Shown here: positions 46,407 to 58,159 of the stretch, piece after piece
How the letters are laid out: each line of letters begins with the position of its first letter
Numbering within the stretch: the first letter of the stretch is position 1
Source of the DNA: Valencia hispanica
Lineage: Eukaryota > Chordata > Actinopteri > Cyprinodontiformes > Valenciidae
Length of the DNA stretch: 64,000 nt
Direction: 5' to 3'
Assembly (NCBI GenBank): GCA_963556495.2
Contig: OY747713.1
Coordinates: 50,627,328-50,691,327, forward strand
Made by a program: the position numbers and the translations under genes
Notes under the pieces: generated by a model
What the model was told of the DNA's origin: nothing
Database searches by the model: none
Seen by the model: the letters and a program-made list of their open reading frames with translations, nothing else

Positions 46407-46546
46407 TGGCCTGAGATGGCACAGTATTTTTTGGAGAGGTAAGAATATACTTTATCCAAATAGATGCTTCAAGATTATAAAAATGGTACTTTGAAAATAA
46501 GATATTTATAATGCAAAATGGCACGTTTTCGTAGAATGACCCATAA

Positions 46547-47209
46547 GATGATAAAATCTACAGATAGAAACATAGGGAAAAACAGGGACAATTGATTTCA
46601 TGTACTCGGAAAGAGATCTTGTGAAAATAGGCCATCTTTTAGATAAGGTGTCAATTTGCTAAAAAAAAGGAAAAATTATTGGATCATACTTGTCTGTCAA
46701 TGTTACTTTATTTGTTGAAACATCACTCATACTTTTTTGAAATAGAATGTGGTTGGCACACGTTCAACAACAGTATGATGCAGAGAAGGGGAATCAAGTT
46801 TCGGACTCAGACTCCAGTCATACTTAAAGAGCAACTCACGTCCTACCAGAGTATTACTCCGCCCACATTTCCTGTTTGAAAAATGCGACAAACTAAGGTG
46901 TTGCCCGGCAGACCAGCAAACGCTTGGAAGGAGAGATGGCTCGGTGTGGTCTGCACTGATTGACATGTTGACAGCAGCGCTGCTGCAGTGGCACACACAG
47001 ACAGCGAGAAAGATGAAGAGCAATGTTAGCTCCCTTGACTCGAGCGATTTCTTTGAAGTGGATGAATTTCTCTCCACCTCCTTCACGAGAGGAAAGGGAG
47101 GGAGGTTCTGTGGAGGAGGAGGCGGCCAAGACTCGGCTTCTTTTATACCCTACAGCAGCAGAATGGCTGACTGAAGACAGACATCAAAGCAGAGCAAATA
47201 GAAATGCCT
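46547..47209. other. No recognised feature
   Basis: A plus-strand frame 46944-47174 has an acidic patch (SSLDSSDFFEVDEF) and a Gly run but no domain; it may be a relic exon. Otherwise unremarkable. Confidence 0.4.
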
Positions 47210-48186
47210 GATTTAAAATCAAGTGCAGCTTCCCCCTCGCCTGGTGCATTTCATGCCCCCCACCAAATGGGGGGCCAATTTCCCCTCCATCGCTCCCTGC
47301 TGGTGACTGATGCCTCAACCCGCCGGTGCATTGGCTCTCGGTGTCCGGGGCTAGGTGTTTGGGGATATGCTGGTTCATCTCTGTTGCCTGCCTGGCTGGA
47401 CCTGGGTGTACTGATGTATTGGTCGGGTGGTGTTGTTTTTGTTTTGACACTGTTGGCCAGGGCACCTCTATGGGAGAAGCCTGTTTGGAAATTGTTTGGT
47501 GTTCACTGTCGGGTGGTTCAATGGGGGTCGGGGCCCTGTGTCTCCACTTGATTGCCTGTTCTGTATGTTTCGTGCTCGGTCGCTCCATTGAGGGTTTTGA
47601 TTGACCTGTGTTAGATGCTTGTTCTTGGTGCTCTGCGGTGTGCGGGATTGAGATTCAGGAGTTGGTTTAACTCTGGGTGTCTGGGTGCCGGCTAGGCTTG
47701 ACCTGGGGATGCTGTCCATCTGCTGTGGCTAATGGTGTGGCGCCCTGACATGAGGTGGAGGGGCATTGGGATGTCAGCTGTGGGGATTGACCCGGGGTGG
47801 CGGCGGTGAATGTCGGCTGGCCATGGCCCTCGTGGCCTGCCTGCAGCAGTGGGGGACCCCTGTCGGCTGATCCCTGGTTGGATCCCCGCTGGGGGGTGAG
47901 GGGACCTCAGGTTTCCAGGTCCATGGCTGGATCTGCCCTGGCATATCCGGCTGCCGGTGGAGCCCTTGAGCTCGTCGCTGCGCCCCGTCAGGGCCCCTGC
48001 ATTGGAGCAGCTGGATACTGGCTGCCTCTCTTGGGGGTGTGGTCAGCGCTGCGTTGGTCCTCCTGGGGCTCCTGTGCTCTGGGGGTCGTTTGGATGTCTA
48101 TGACTCCGATCTCCTTCGTGTCTGCGTCGATTCCTGGGAGGCTGCTCGATGGCTCCAAACACACACACACCCACACACACACACAC

Positions 48187-48242
<56 letters not shown>

Positions 48243-48640
48243 ACACACAGACACACACACCTACACACACACAGACACACACAGGTGTGGGGATTCCAGT
48301 GTTTACAGATTCATTTTTGGGCTGAGGTTACCACAACTAGATCTTGTAATAATCGGAACCATGAGTATTTCAGTGAGCTGTTATTGTATTTATCTATTTG
48401 TGGGTTCTGTAGTTTGCATTGTTTGGTTTGTTTTATCATTGTTTCGTTTTCCCTCTCTCTGCCATCCTGCGAGTGTGGGGGTGGACTGGGATGATTTCTT
48501 TTGTTTCCTTTTTTCCCCATTCCTCGTATCTTCAACTCGCCCTCTCCCTCTTAACTTTTTTTCCTACCTCTCATCTTTCATTTTTCCACTATTTTCTGTC
48601 TCCTTGTCCATAACGTCAGAGAAAAAATCCCACAGCAGAA
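47210..48640 (+). repeat. Unclassified GC-rich interspersed repeat, copy B
   Basis: Same repeat as 15390-16760, in the opposite orientation. A CA microsatellite has expanded inside (48157-48287), where copy A has only a short TG run. The last part (48430-48560) is pyrimidine-rich. The 315-codon frame at 47797-48744 runs through the CA repeat and is not a gene. Confidence 0.7.
48157..48287. repeat. (CA)n microsatellite
   Basis: Long CA run with CC, GC and GA interruptions. Confidence 0.96.
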
Positions 48641-48859
48641 GCCCTGCCAGTCCTCCTTTCTCCATTGTTCTGCTGTTAAATAAACTTGTTGAACTTTTAG
48701 TTTGGTCTCTTGGAGTTTTTGTGCATGTGGGTCAGAAACCTTAAACAAAACATGACACACAGTTCATTATAGAAATCCCAAAATTGTATTGGGTGACTGT
48801 CTACATCTGGAATCATTAAAACAGATGCCAAAATCCTTACAGTCCATTGTTTTTTATTG

Positions 48860-48928
48860 GGCGCTGGGATGTTGGCGATGGGGATTGGCCTAGGGTGGTG
48901 GCGGTGCGTGGCGGCCGGCGGCCGGTTG
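48860..48928 (+). repeat. Fragment of the GC-rich repeat
   Basis: GGGCGCTGGGATGTTGGCGA to GGCGGCCGGCGGCCGGTTG matches the complement of 16160-16245. It is closer to copy A than to copy B. Confidence 0.75.
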
Positions 48929-49369
48929 TTTTTGATGTTTCATTATTATTAAACCCTTGACTTTAGATCCAGAAATAATTATTCCATATCAATGTTTATC
49001 ACCATTTTTAAAGTTTTAACTAAAGTAAAAAGCAAATATTAATTCTTGATTCAAATTGTCATTACCAAATAATGCGTATATTGTTAGGTCTAGATGTGGA
49101 ATAGCATCAATGTTTTATTATGCCCATAATTTGAATGCTTATTCAAATAAAAAATGTTACTTGCTGTTTCATAACAAAATGTCTGAAATAAATAAATTCA
49201 TTAAAAACTGAGATTGTGTTGATATATCATATTGAATTGAATTCATTAAGAAAATTATCAAAAATATTCTCACATAGACATGTAAGCATATGATATGTTG
49301 TGACACAGTGTGAGTGAAATTTTTGTCTGGTTTACATTACCATCAGTAATTCTGATCAATAATTTAACA
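48929..49369. other. No recognised feature
   Basis: AT-rich; no coding or repeat signal recognised. Confidence 0.5.
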
Positions 49370-49373
49370 TTAA

Positions 49374-50105
49374 CCTCTTAAGCCCCAGGGCCTCTCCAAG
49401 CTCCTAGCTTAAATAGCACATGCCCAACATTAATTTAGTTTTTCTCTGCTAAAACAAACTCAGTGTAAACAATTTTGGTATCAAAATGGAGCCAATGTTT
49501 GTGAGATTTAATCAGAGGTGTAAGAATTACAGCATATGTTACTGTGCCAAAGCTAGAACATAGATAAATTACAAGATTCTATATTGTCGCCTAATTTTTC
49601 TCTCATCTTACAGTATATAATACTATTGAAAATATGCTTCAGTAGAATATAAACTGCAGAAAATCACAAACCAACGTGTGGAGATTACCTGTACCAAGAT
49701 TCATGTTGATGAAGTGAAGTAGAGCAAAGTTACAGAGGCTTTAGTGAAAAAGTGGCTCGTTTTTTGGAGTTTGGCAAAGTTCGGCACATTTTGGCACAAT
49801 TTGGCACAAACAGGGAAATTTCTCAACTGCTGATCTACTGATAGTATTCAAGTTCAATTATATGCCTGAAAACAAACTGTTTTTTATATTTTTTGATAAA
49901 ATACCCAACATATTTATCACCCTAATTAAATAACACTATAACACAGAGTTAACTTGACTCCAACTGAAGAATATTTATTCAATTCGAAATACAACTAAAC
50001 TGTGAAATATACATTTGAAATGGATAACAAAACTGTTCACAACCCCCTCCTCTTATCAATGCAAATGTTCTTATATGGATGGTAATGTGTTTTGCATGCA
50101 GTAAT
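49374..50105 (-). mobile_element. piggyBac relic 3 (3' end only)
   Basis: It starts at CCTCTTAAGCCCCAGGGCCTC with TTAA at 49370-49373. It matches the 3' 730 bp of the element at 18319-22452, without the L2 insertion. It breaks off at GCATGCAGTAAT (50105), so no transposase exon is included. Confidence 0.85.
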
Positions 50106-50509
50106 CGGCTCATCAGACAGCGGAATTGTGGGCAAGCTATGACGGCTGCGACCTGTTCATCTGTGCGTAGGGTTCCTGATCCTCACCCCCCGTCCCATTT
50201 GTGTTGTCATATGTTATGACCGATACATGTGCTTCTATGTTTTTGCAGTGGTTTTGTTCAGCACCTCGGTTCGGCTCCCTGTAGGGGGCTGGGCAGAGTT
50301 GCTGGTTTTTTTTTCTACTCACCCCCCTACCTAATGTGAATCCTTTCTATCTGATAAAGGGGCGCTGGTAAGACCGTGATCTACCAAATCTTGTATTGTG
50401 TTATTGTTGTAAGTGTTTGTATGATCTTGGGATTTGGTTGTACTGAAAATTAGTTTCTAGTATCTCTTTGTTTCTTGTAAAGAAGGCAGCACCCTCTACT
50501 GAAAGTGCC
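50106..50509. other. No certain feature; possible upstream ERV pol
   Basis: Directly precedes the retroviral RT region, but no protein similarity could be followed before about 50510. Confidence 0.35.
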
Positions 50510-52268
50510 TGGAGATTGGAGAATGGACTTCAAAGCCATGCTATAGTTGGAAGAGCGTTTACAGTACCTGACCCTTAAACTCTTTTGAATGGCCAATCTT
50601 CTGAGGCTACACATTTTATTGTAACAGACATCAGTAATGCATTCTTTTCATTACCATTAGACGAATATAGCGAGCGCTAGGTTTCTTTTATCTTTAAAGG
50701 GAAGGAATATAGTTACACAAGACTAGTGTTATAGCTAAAAATTGAGCTCTTCTAAAACAAAGATGAGACTGAGTCTCAGAAGGTGTTTCAAGTATTTAAT
50801 TCAACATGTTTGGCCAGAACATGGCGGGGACAGATTCCTCTTATCTCGCCCTCCCCAACCTTTCTGACTAACAGTTTAAATAGTTTTCAGCTATCACTGT
50901 TTATCTCTACAGCACATTTTCTCCGATCTTCATGTTCAGCTCCTGGAGAACTGGTTTATGCCAGTCTGATAGTTAAGCATGAAGCAGCCCATCCAGATCA
51001 GAATGTCCCTTAGATATCTTGCTACTCTGGCGTCTGTGACTCCGGTGATCTGACACACCTTTATCAGGAACATTATGCTTGAACAATAAGCTTGTTTTCC
51101 TTAACTTGTCATCCTGCCCTAGATACATCCACTAGACAGATAATATGTAATTAATTCCTAATTACATTGGAATATTCCTGCAACACTAGCCCAAGAATAC
51201 TGAGTAACTAACTTTTTTCCCCCAAGCTATGTCAGCAAATCCAGTGGGATTTGACCTTCCTTGCGGTCGCCAAATCCTACTATATGTAGATGACATCCTC
51301 ATAGCATCAAAAGTTAGCAAGGACAAACTGCAGCTTTGGAAAACAGAAGTAAAATATTTAAGACACATCATCAGTAAACAAAATATAGATCCAGAGAGAA
51401 AAAGGGCTATACTCTCCGCTCCAAAACCTTTAACTCAGAGACAGATGATGTAATTTTTAGGAATGACTAATATCTGCAGGACTTGGATACCAAATTATGC
51501 AGAATTGACCAAACCACTAACCACATTAATATATGATGAGCCAAAACAGATGAATGAGACATTCAATAAGACAATGAGAAATGGACTCCAGAGACAGAAG
51601 CTTCTTTTTGCGCTCTAAAGAAAGAAATGGTAGGAGCAACAGTGGTAGCTTTCCCTAATTATGAAAAAGAGTTTATCCAGACTGTAGGAACAAAAAATGT
51701 ACATATGACTTCTTATTGTAAAAACATGGTGATAAACTTAGACCAATTGAATATTATTCTCAGAAATTGGACAGTGTTACCCAAGCATTGCCACACTGTA
51801 TGCAGGCTGTTGTAGCTGCATCATCAGCAGTACAGGCATCTGCATCCATAGTGTCATTCCATGACCTACTCCTGGTTGTACCACATGCAGTTTCAGTTTT
51901 CCTGCTGCAAAACAAAATAGCCTTTATGTCACCATCACACCACCTGTCTTGTATGGCTGTTCTGCTTTCACAACCTCACCTAGAAATAGAGCGTTGCACA
52001 ACATTAAACCCTTTGTTGCACAGAGCAGAAGATGGAGAGCCTCATGACTGTTTAGGAGAAAGCAGTAGAAACACGCATCCAAGGAAAGATTTAAAAGATA
52101 CAGAGATACCAGGTTCTTGAATATGGTTTGTTGATTGCTCATCTATTAAGAACAGAGATGGCACAAATGCCACTGGATTTGCTGTCGTAGATTCTCATAA
52201 AATCCTAAAAGCAGGACAGCTACCAAAGAACTATTCTGCTCAAGCAGCAGAAATAGTGGACACAGAGT
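50510..52268 (+). pseudogene. ERV pol remnant: reverse transcriptase, connection, RNase H start
   Basis: 50510-50725 reads the RT fingers and palm with HFIVTDISNAFFSLPLDEY. After a nested solo LTR it resumes at 51190. The active site YVDD is at 51283-51294. Thumb and connection follow (51440-52120), with the RCTTLNP motif typical of gammaretrovirus-like pol near 51990. The RNase H start (WFVDCSS, TGFAVVD) and SAQAAEIV run up to 52258. Several frame changes and stops make it dead. Its RNase H resembles that of the ERV at 1-200, so they may be one family. At 52268 a Rex3 LINE cuts in. Confidence 0.82.
50727..51185. repeat. Solo LTR nested in ERV pol
   Basis: A 459-bp block has TGTT...AACA ends and is flanked by CTAG on both sides (50723-50726, 51186-51189). 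The RT reading is interrupted exactly across it. Its sequence is unrelated to the LTR at 3889-4312. Orientation was not determined. Confidence 0.78.
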
Positions 52269-54184
52269 ACTCCTCCAGGAGACTACCTTGTTCTGCTGGG
52301 GGACTTCAACGCTCACGTGGGCAATGACAGTGAGACCTGGAGGGGTGTGCTTGGGCGGAATGGCCCCCCCGATCCGAATCCAAGCGGTGTTTTGTTATTG
52401 GACTTCTGTGCTCGTCATGGATTGTCCATAACGAACACCATGTTCAGGCATAAGGGTGTCCATATGTGCACTTGGCACCAGGACACCCTAGGTCGCAGCT
52501 CAATGGTTGTCGTTTGATCTGATCTGTGGCCACATGTTTTGGACACTCGGGTGAAGAAAGGGGCTGAGCACTGACCACTACCTAGTGGTGAGTCGGCTCC
52601 GATGGTGTGGGAAAACACCGGACAGACCTGGCAGGCCCAAATGTGTTGTGAGGGTCTGCTGGTAACGTCTGGCAGAGTCTCCTGTCAGAAGAGCTTCAAC
52701 TCACACCTCCGGCAGAACTTCGAACACGTCCCGGGGGAGGCGGGGGACATTGAGCCAGAGTGGACCATGTTCCGTGCCTCCATTGTCAAGGTGGCTGACT
52801 GGAGTTGTGGCCGCTAGGTGGTACGTGCCTATCGCGACAGCAACACCCTCGAACCCGCTGGTGGACACCGTCGGTAAGGGATGCTGTTAAGCTGAAGAAG
52901 GACTGTTATCGGGTCTTTTAGGCTTGGGGGTCCCCTGAAGCAGCTGATAGGTACCGGCAGGCCAGGGGGAGTGTAGCTCGGATGGTCGCTGGGGCAAAAA
53001 CTTGGGCATGGGAAGAGTTTGGAGAGGCCATGGAGAACGACTTCTGTACAGCTTCGAAACGATTCTGGACCACCATCCGGCGTCTCGGTGGGGTGGGGGG
53101 GAGCGGTCTACCACCAACACAGTTTACAGTGGGGATGGTGTGCTGCTGACCTCGATGTGGGACGTTTTGGGTTGGTGGATGGAATACTTCGAAGACCTCC
53201 TCAATCCCACCGGCAGGCCTTCCAATCTGGAAGCATAGTCTGGGGACTTTGGGTCGGGCTCTCCAATCTTTGGTGCTGAGGTCGCCGAGGTCGATAAAAA
53301 GCTCCTCGGTGGCAAGGCCCCAGGGGTGGATGAGATTCGACCAAAGTTCCTTAAGGCTTTGGATGTTGTGAGGCTGTGTTAGTTAAAGCGGCTCTGCAAT
53401 ATTGCGTGGAAATCGGGGGCAGTTAACTTGGATTGGCAGACCAGGGTGGTGGTCCCCCTGTTTAAAAAGGGAGACCACAGAGTGTGTTCCAACTACAGGG
53501 GGATCACACTTCTGAGCCTCCATGGTAACGTCTATTCGGGGGTTCTGGAGAGGAGGGTCCGACGGATAGTCGAACCTCGGATCCAGGAGAAACAATGTGG
53601 TTTTCGTCCTGGCACTGGAGCACTGGACCAGCTCTACACCTTAAGCATGGTCCTGGAGGGTGCATGGGAGTTTGCCCAACCGGCCTACCAGTGTTTTGTG
53701 GACTTGGACAAGGCATTCAACCGTGTCCCTCGGGGAATCCTGTGGGGAGTACTCCGGGAGTATGGGGTACCGGGCATTTATACGGGCAGTTAGGTCCCTG
53801 TACGACCGATGCCAGAATTTGGTTTGCATTGCCGGCAGTAAGTCGGGCTTGTTTCCGGTTAAGATTTGGACTCCGCCAAGGTTGCCCTTTGTCACCGGTC
53901 CTGTTCATAACTTTTATGGACAGGATTTCTAGGCGCAGGGGGCGCGAGGGTATACGTTTCGGTGGCCTCAGGATCGGGTCTCTGCTTTTTGCAGATGATG
54001 TGTTCCTTTTGGCTCCATCAGAGCGTGATCTACAACTTTCGCTGGAACGGTTCGCAGCCGAGTGTGAAGCGGCTGGGATGAGAATTGGTACCTCTAAATC
54101 CGAGACCATGGTCTTGAGCCGGAAAAGGGTGGGGTGCTTCCTCCAAGTTGGGAATGAGGTCCTTCCCAAAGTGGAGGAGGTTTA
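52269..54184 (+). pseudogene. Rex3 LINE copy 3, decayed
   Basis: It begins in the endonuclease domain ([12 protein letters not shown] near 52300) and runs through [20 protein letters not shown] (53428), the GALDQLYTL region and LLFADDVFLLA (53980-54010) to about 54180. Both ends are truncated. At least six frameshifts and several stops (for example at 52518, 52815, 53236 and 53791) show it is much older than copy 1. The right end is the piggyBac insertion at 54185, near the TTTAAG site of the Rex3 sequence. Confidence 0.88.
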
Positions 54185-55036
54185 CCTCTTAAGCCCCACA
54201 GCCCCGGCGCCGGGTCACTGTGGGGGAAGGGCGGGGAAATGTCCGAATTTAGTTGACCTGTGATCACTGATTGCTAAGCATGTCCTATCATTATAAACCT
54301 CAGCTAAAGACCGATATAAATATTTTCTGTGACCTCCAAACCCAGAAAAAAAAAACAAGCAATTAAAGGAACAGTTGTGCTATTTTGCGATTTTTACATG
54401 AACACATTCAACCGAACCTGTCGGTCACCCTGCCGAACAGAACCGAGCAAACTTTGCCTTCCATGAAAGCCAACATCTCACAGATTCTAAAGCTGCAAGT
54501 TTCATCACGCTACGTGCAAATTTTAGCAAATGAGCAGCAAAATAAGCCCAAAAATACGCAAAGCATTTGAAAAACGAGCATACATTTTTCCTTACCTTTG
54601 TTTTTTCCGTGCTGAAAAGAATAATCCACCGTGATATGGCTTTATTTCCAGAATAACTAAAATATCCAGTGTGTATTTAGAAAAGAAAAAGTGAAAAAAA
54701 CGTAATCCTTTGCCATTAATTTTTACATTTGATTTGAGGAAGCTCAACCTTTTCTGACATGCGCACTGTGAACTTTCCCCATGTAAACATTTGCTTTGTC
54801 CAATCTGCTTCAAAGTTCTGATGTCAGCGTGATTCTATAGGATCTTACAATTCTAACCATATGTCAATCATCCAAATCGGCCATTATAAACTGGAGTTAC
54901 AGGTCTGCGTAATTCTAAAAACAGATATTGTGTTTAGCTCGGCGGCGAGCGCTATGACGCAGTTATGCGCAGGTGATCAGGTGAGCAGATGAGCAGGTGA
55001 CGATACAGCTTCGATTGTTTTATGGGTGTTTTATGG

Positions 55037-56443
55037 GTGTTTGCGTAAATATTCAGCCCCCTGAGTCAATACTTTGCAGAACCATCTTTTGCTGCAATTA
55101 CAGCTGCCAGTCTTTTAGCGTATGTCTCTACCAGCTTTGCACATCTAGAGACTGAAATTCTTGCCCATTCTTCTTTGCAAAACAGCTCCAGCTCAGTCAG
55201 ATTAGATGGACAGCGTTTGTGAACAGCAGCTTTCAGATCTTGCCACAGATTCTCAATTGGATTTAGATCTGGACTTTGACTAGGCAATTCTAATACATGG
55301 ATATGTTTTGTTTTAAACCATTCCATTGTTGCCCTGGCTTTATGTTTAGGGTCGTTGTCCTGCTGGAAGGTGAACCTCCGCCCCAGTCTCAAGTCTTTTG
55401 CAGACTCCAAGAGGTTTTCTTCCAAGATTGCCCTGTACTTGGCTTCATCCATCTTCCCATCAACTCTGACCAGCTTCCCTGTCCCTGCTGAAGGGAAGCA
55501 CCCCCAGAGCATGATATTGCCACCACCATATTTGACAGTGGGGATGGTGTGTTCAGAGTGATTTGCAGTGTTAATTTTCCGCCACACATAGCGTTTTGCA
55601 TTTTGGCCAAAAAGTTCCATTTTGGTCTCATCTGACCAGAGCACCTTCATCCACCTTCATCCACATGGCTTGTGGCAAACTGCAAACGGGACTTCTTATG
55701 GTTTTCCTTTAGCAGTGCTTTCTTCTTGCCACTCTTCCATAAAGGCCATCTTTATGCAATGCACCACTAATAGTTGTCCTATGGACGGATTCCCCCACCT
55801 GAGCTGTAGATCTCTGCAGCTCGTTCAGAGTCACCATGGGCCTCTTGGCTGCATTTCTGTTCAGCGCTCTCCTTGTTCAGCCTGTGAGTTTAGGTGGACG
55901 GCCTTGTATTGGTAGGTTTACAGTTGTGCCATACTGCTTCCATTTCTGAATGATTGCTTGAACAGTGCTCCGTGGGATGTTCAAGGCTTGGGAAATCTTT
56001 TTGCAGACTAAGCCCGCTTTAAATTTCTCAATAACTTTATCCCTGACCTGTCTGGTGTGTTCTTTGGACTTCATGGTGTTGTTGCTCCTAACATTCTCTT
56101 AGACAACCTCTGAGGCTGTCACAGGGCAGGTGTATTTGTACTGACATTAGATTACACACACGTGCACTCTCTTTAGTCATTAGCACTCTTCAGGCAATGT
56201 CTTTGGGGAACTGACTGCACTCGGACCAAAGGGGGCTGAATAATTACGCACACCCCACTTTTCAGTTATTTATTTGTAAAAAATGTTTGGAATCATGTAT
56301 GATTTTCGTTCCACTTCTCACGTGTACACCACTTTGTATTGGTCTTTCACATGGAATTCCCAAAAAATTAATTCATGTTTGTGGCTGTAATGTGACAAAA
56401 TGTGGAAAAGTTCAAAGGGGCCGAATACTTTTGTAAGCCACTG
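55037..56443 (-). mobile_element. Tc1-type transposon D (left end truncated)
   Basis: The right end is the standard TIR (AAGCCACTG at 56443 then TA). The left end starts inside the terminal repeat near GCGTAAATATTCAGCCC, so the outer 150 bp or so is missing. Confidence 0.9.
55066..56074 (-). pseudogene. Tc1 transposase, frameshifted (copy D)
   Basis: The N-terminal 65 codons (56074-55877) carry the first helix-turn-helix. The frame then breaks several times (55870-55655). The last 194 codons (55650-55066) are open and hold SDETKMELFG, QQDNDPKHKA and SPDLNPIENLW, so all three catalytic residues survive. About 20 residues around the middle are deleted or scrambled near 55650-55670. Confidence 0.9.
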
Positions 56444-56802
56444 TATATATATCCATATTGATTGTGTGTGTGTGTGTATATATATATAAAAATATATATC
56501 AGAGAGAAAGAGATTTGTGAATTTATGTCTGGATATTTGTGTAGATATGTGTACAGAGATGTGTGTTAAAATATTTGTGGGTTGTATTTGTAGTTTCTGT
56601 AAATTTTTTTCTAACTCTTTTTCTGTCATGATACTCTTTTAGTCACCTTAGCTTACTCATCAACGCTTCACCATGCTCAAGCAGACTGCTTATATATATA
56701 TATATATATATATATAAATCAAATGTGTGTGTATAGACATTTATATGTAGATGAGTATGCATATATTTATAATTTCTCTATTTTTCTGTTTTCTTGTTTT
56801 AG

Positions 56803-57240
56803 TGAGGATGAAGACTAAATACCTCCAAGGCCTTCAACTAAGCTAAGGCAACGGCTGTCCAAAGAGCTCTGCTGACACTCCAGTGGGTGAAGATGCCACA
56901 GACATGAAGAGGACAGCACTCCTGAGTCTTTTAGGTTCATGCTCACGAGGCCACCGGGCCCTACATACATTTGACCAAGCAGCAGCATGGTCTCCCCTCT
57001 CTCTCTCTTCCAGCTCTTCTTCAGTTCATCTGGCAGAAAGTTCCTTTGGACTCCCCTCACTGTAACAGACTTATATGTTTTCCTATCCATCATTATATAC
57101 ACCGGAGTTGTGGCTGACTGATGGAGGGGTGAGTGGCCATATAATTTTAAATTATCGCGTAACACTATGCAGAGAAACCAGTTTGAGGCAATCTTGTGGT
57201 CATTGCACCTCAGCTTTGTGAATGAGGACAATGAAGAAAA
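56803..57240 (+). pseudogene. piggyBac transposase exon 2 (copy 4)
   Basis: It follows a TTTTAG acceptor at 56797-56802. It lacks about 70 bp around the IWTI..NTNATK block relative to copy 2. The readable part ends in RNTMQRNQFEAILWSLHLSF. The truncation point is the same as in the other copies. Confidence 0.8.
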
Positions 57241-57465
57241 AAAAAACCCACCCGATTACAGTGCAAAATCAGGCCACTCTACGATCATATTGTTACTGCA
57301 TGCAAAGCACATTACCATCCATATAACATTTGCATTGATAAGAGGAGGGGGTTGTGAACAGTTTTGTTATCCATTTCATATGTATATTTCACAATTTTGT
57401 TGTATTTGGTATTTGAATAAATGTTCTTCAGTTGGAGTCAAGCCTAATTCTGTGTTATAGTGTTA

Positions 57466-58159
57466 TTTAAAGGGGGGGTATTATGCAAAATTGACTTTCT
57501 GAAGCTTGATATCCTGAGAACCTGTCTTTCCCTTATTTCAAACATGCCTGAAGTGTTGCTCTGACCCATTCACTCATGTTAGAGTAATCCTTGAGTCTCT
57601 GTCGGTCTCTGCTGATAGTTCGCAGGGTTGCTAAAACGCCTGCTCCCACCTATCCCCGCCTTTTCCACCCATCTCCTCCTCCGACCTTACATACTCAGCC
57701 GAGAGCCTCGCCCCTGCGGAGCTCCCCTACCCCTCCCCACCTCACACAACTCCGGCTGAGTCCCAGGTGCAGTAATTATAATTCAATTCAATTCAATTCA
57801 GTTTATTTATATAGCGCCAATTCACAACAGATGTCATCTCAAGGCACTTAACAAGAAGTCATTTCAATACATTAACACACCAGCTGCAGCTGCGCGTCTT
57901 TTGTGGGATTTTGTTTCCGACTCCATGCATGCTGTGATGATGCACGGTATGTGATGAACTGAAGGGGGAGTGTCAGAAAGAGTATGAGGGTCTTAGAGAG
58001 GCACAGGCGAAAATCAAGGCGTCCAATACGGAAGTCAATTTCTTTAAGGTGGATTTGGATATATGATGGACTTTTAAAAGACTTAAGGTGACAATTTTAT
58101 AGGAGTGTGCTATAAAAGGGTAATATGTGCCTAGAGGAGGCATAATACCCCCCTTTAAA
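57466..58159. mobile_element. MITE with GGGGGGTATTATGC ends
   Basis: The inverted ends are TTTAAAGGGGGGGTATTATGC and its complement. The sister piggyBac near 20755 shows the uninterrupted site (GTTATTTAAATAGGGTG). It is about 690 bp with no coding sequence. A 92-bp L2 tail is nested inside. Confidence 0.75.
57780..57871 (-). mobile_element. L2-type LINE tail fragment
   Basis: Only the last 90 bp of the LINE: the TTCAA tail and the TTTATTTATATAGCGCC box. An extreme 5' truncation. Confidence 0.85.

Larger units (their letters stand above)
44468..46542. mobile_element. Unfamiliar DNA transposon, 2.08 kb, GGGTCATTCTA ends
   Basis: The terminal inverted repeat is about 27 bp: GGGTCATTCTAGGAAAACAT at the left and the inverse of GGGTCATTCTACGAAAACGT at the right, both followed by RCCATTTT. 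ATAA flanks both sides (44464-44467, 46543-46546), a possible 4-bp target duplication. Six or more copies of GTCAACCCTGTTAC or close variants lie inside in both orientations (44838, 45029, 45183, 45198, 45996, inverse at 46330). One coding relic is present. Superfamily not recognised. Confidence 0.72.

Noticed and set aside
47797..48744. 315-codon frame in the GC-rich repeat
   Set aside because: It runs through a CA microsatellite (His-Thr run) and is not conserved as protein with the other copy.
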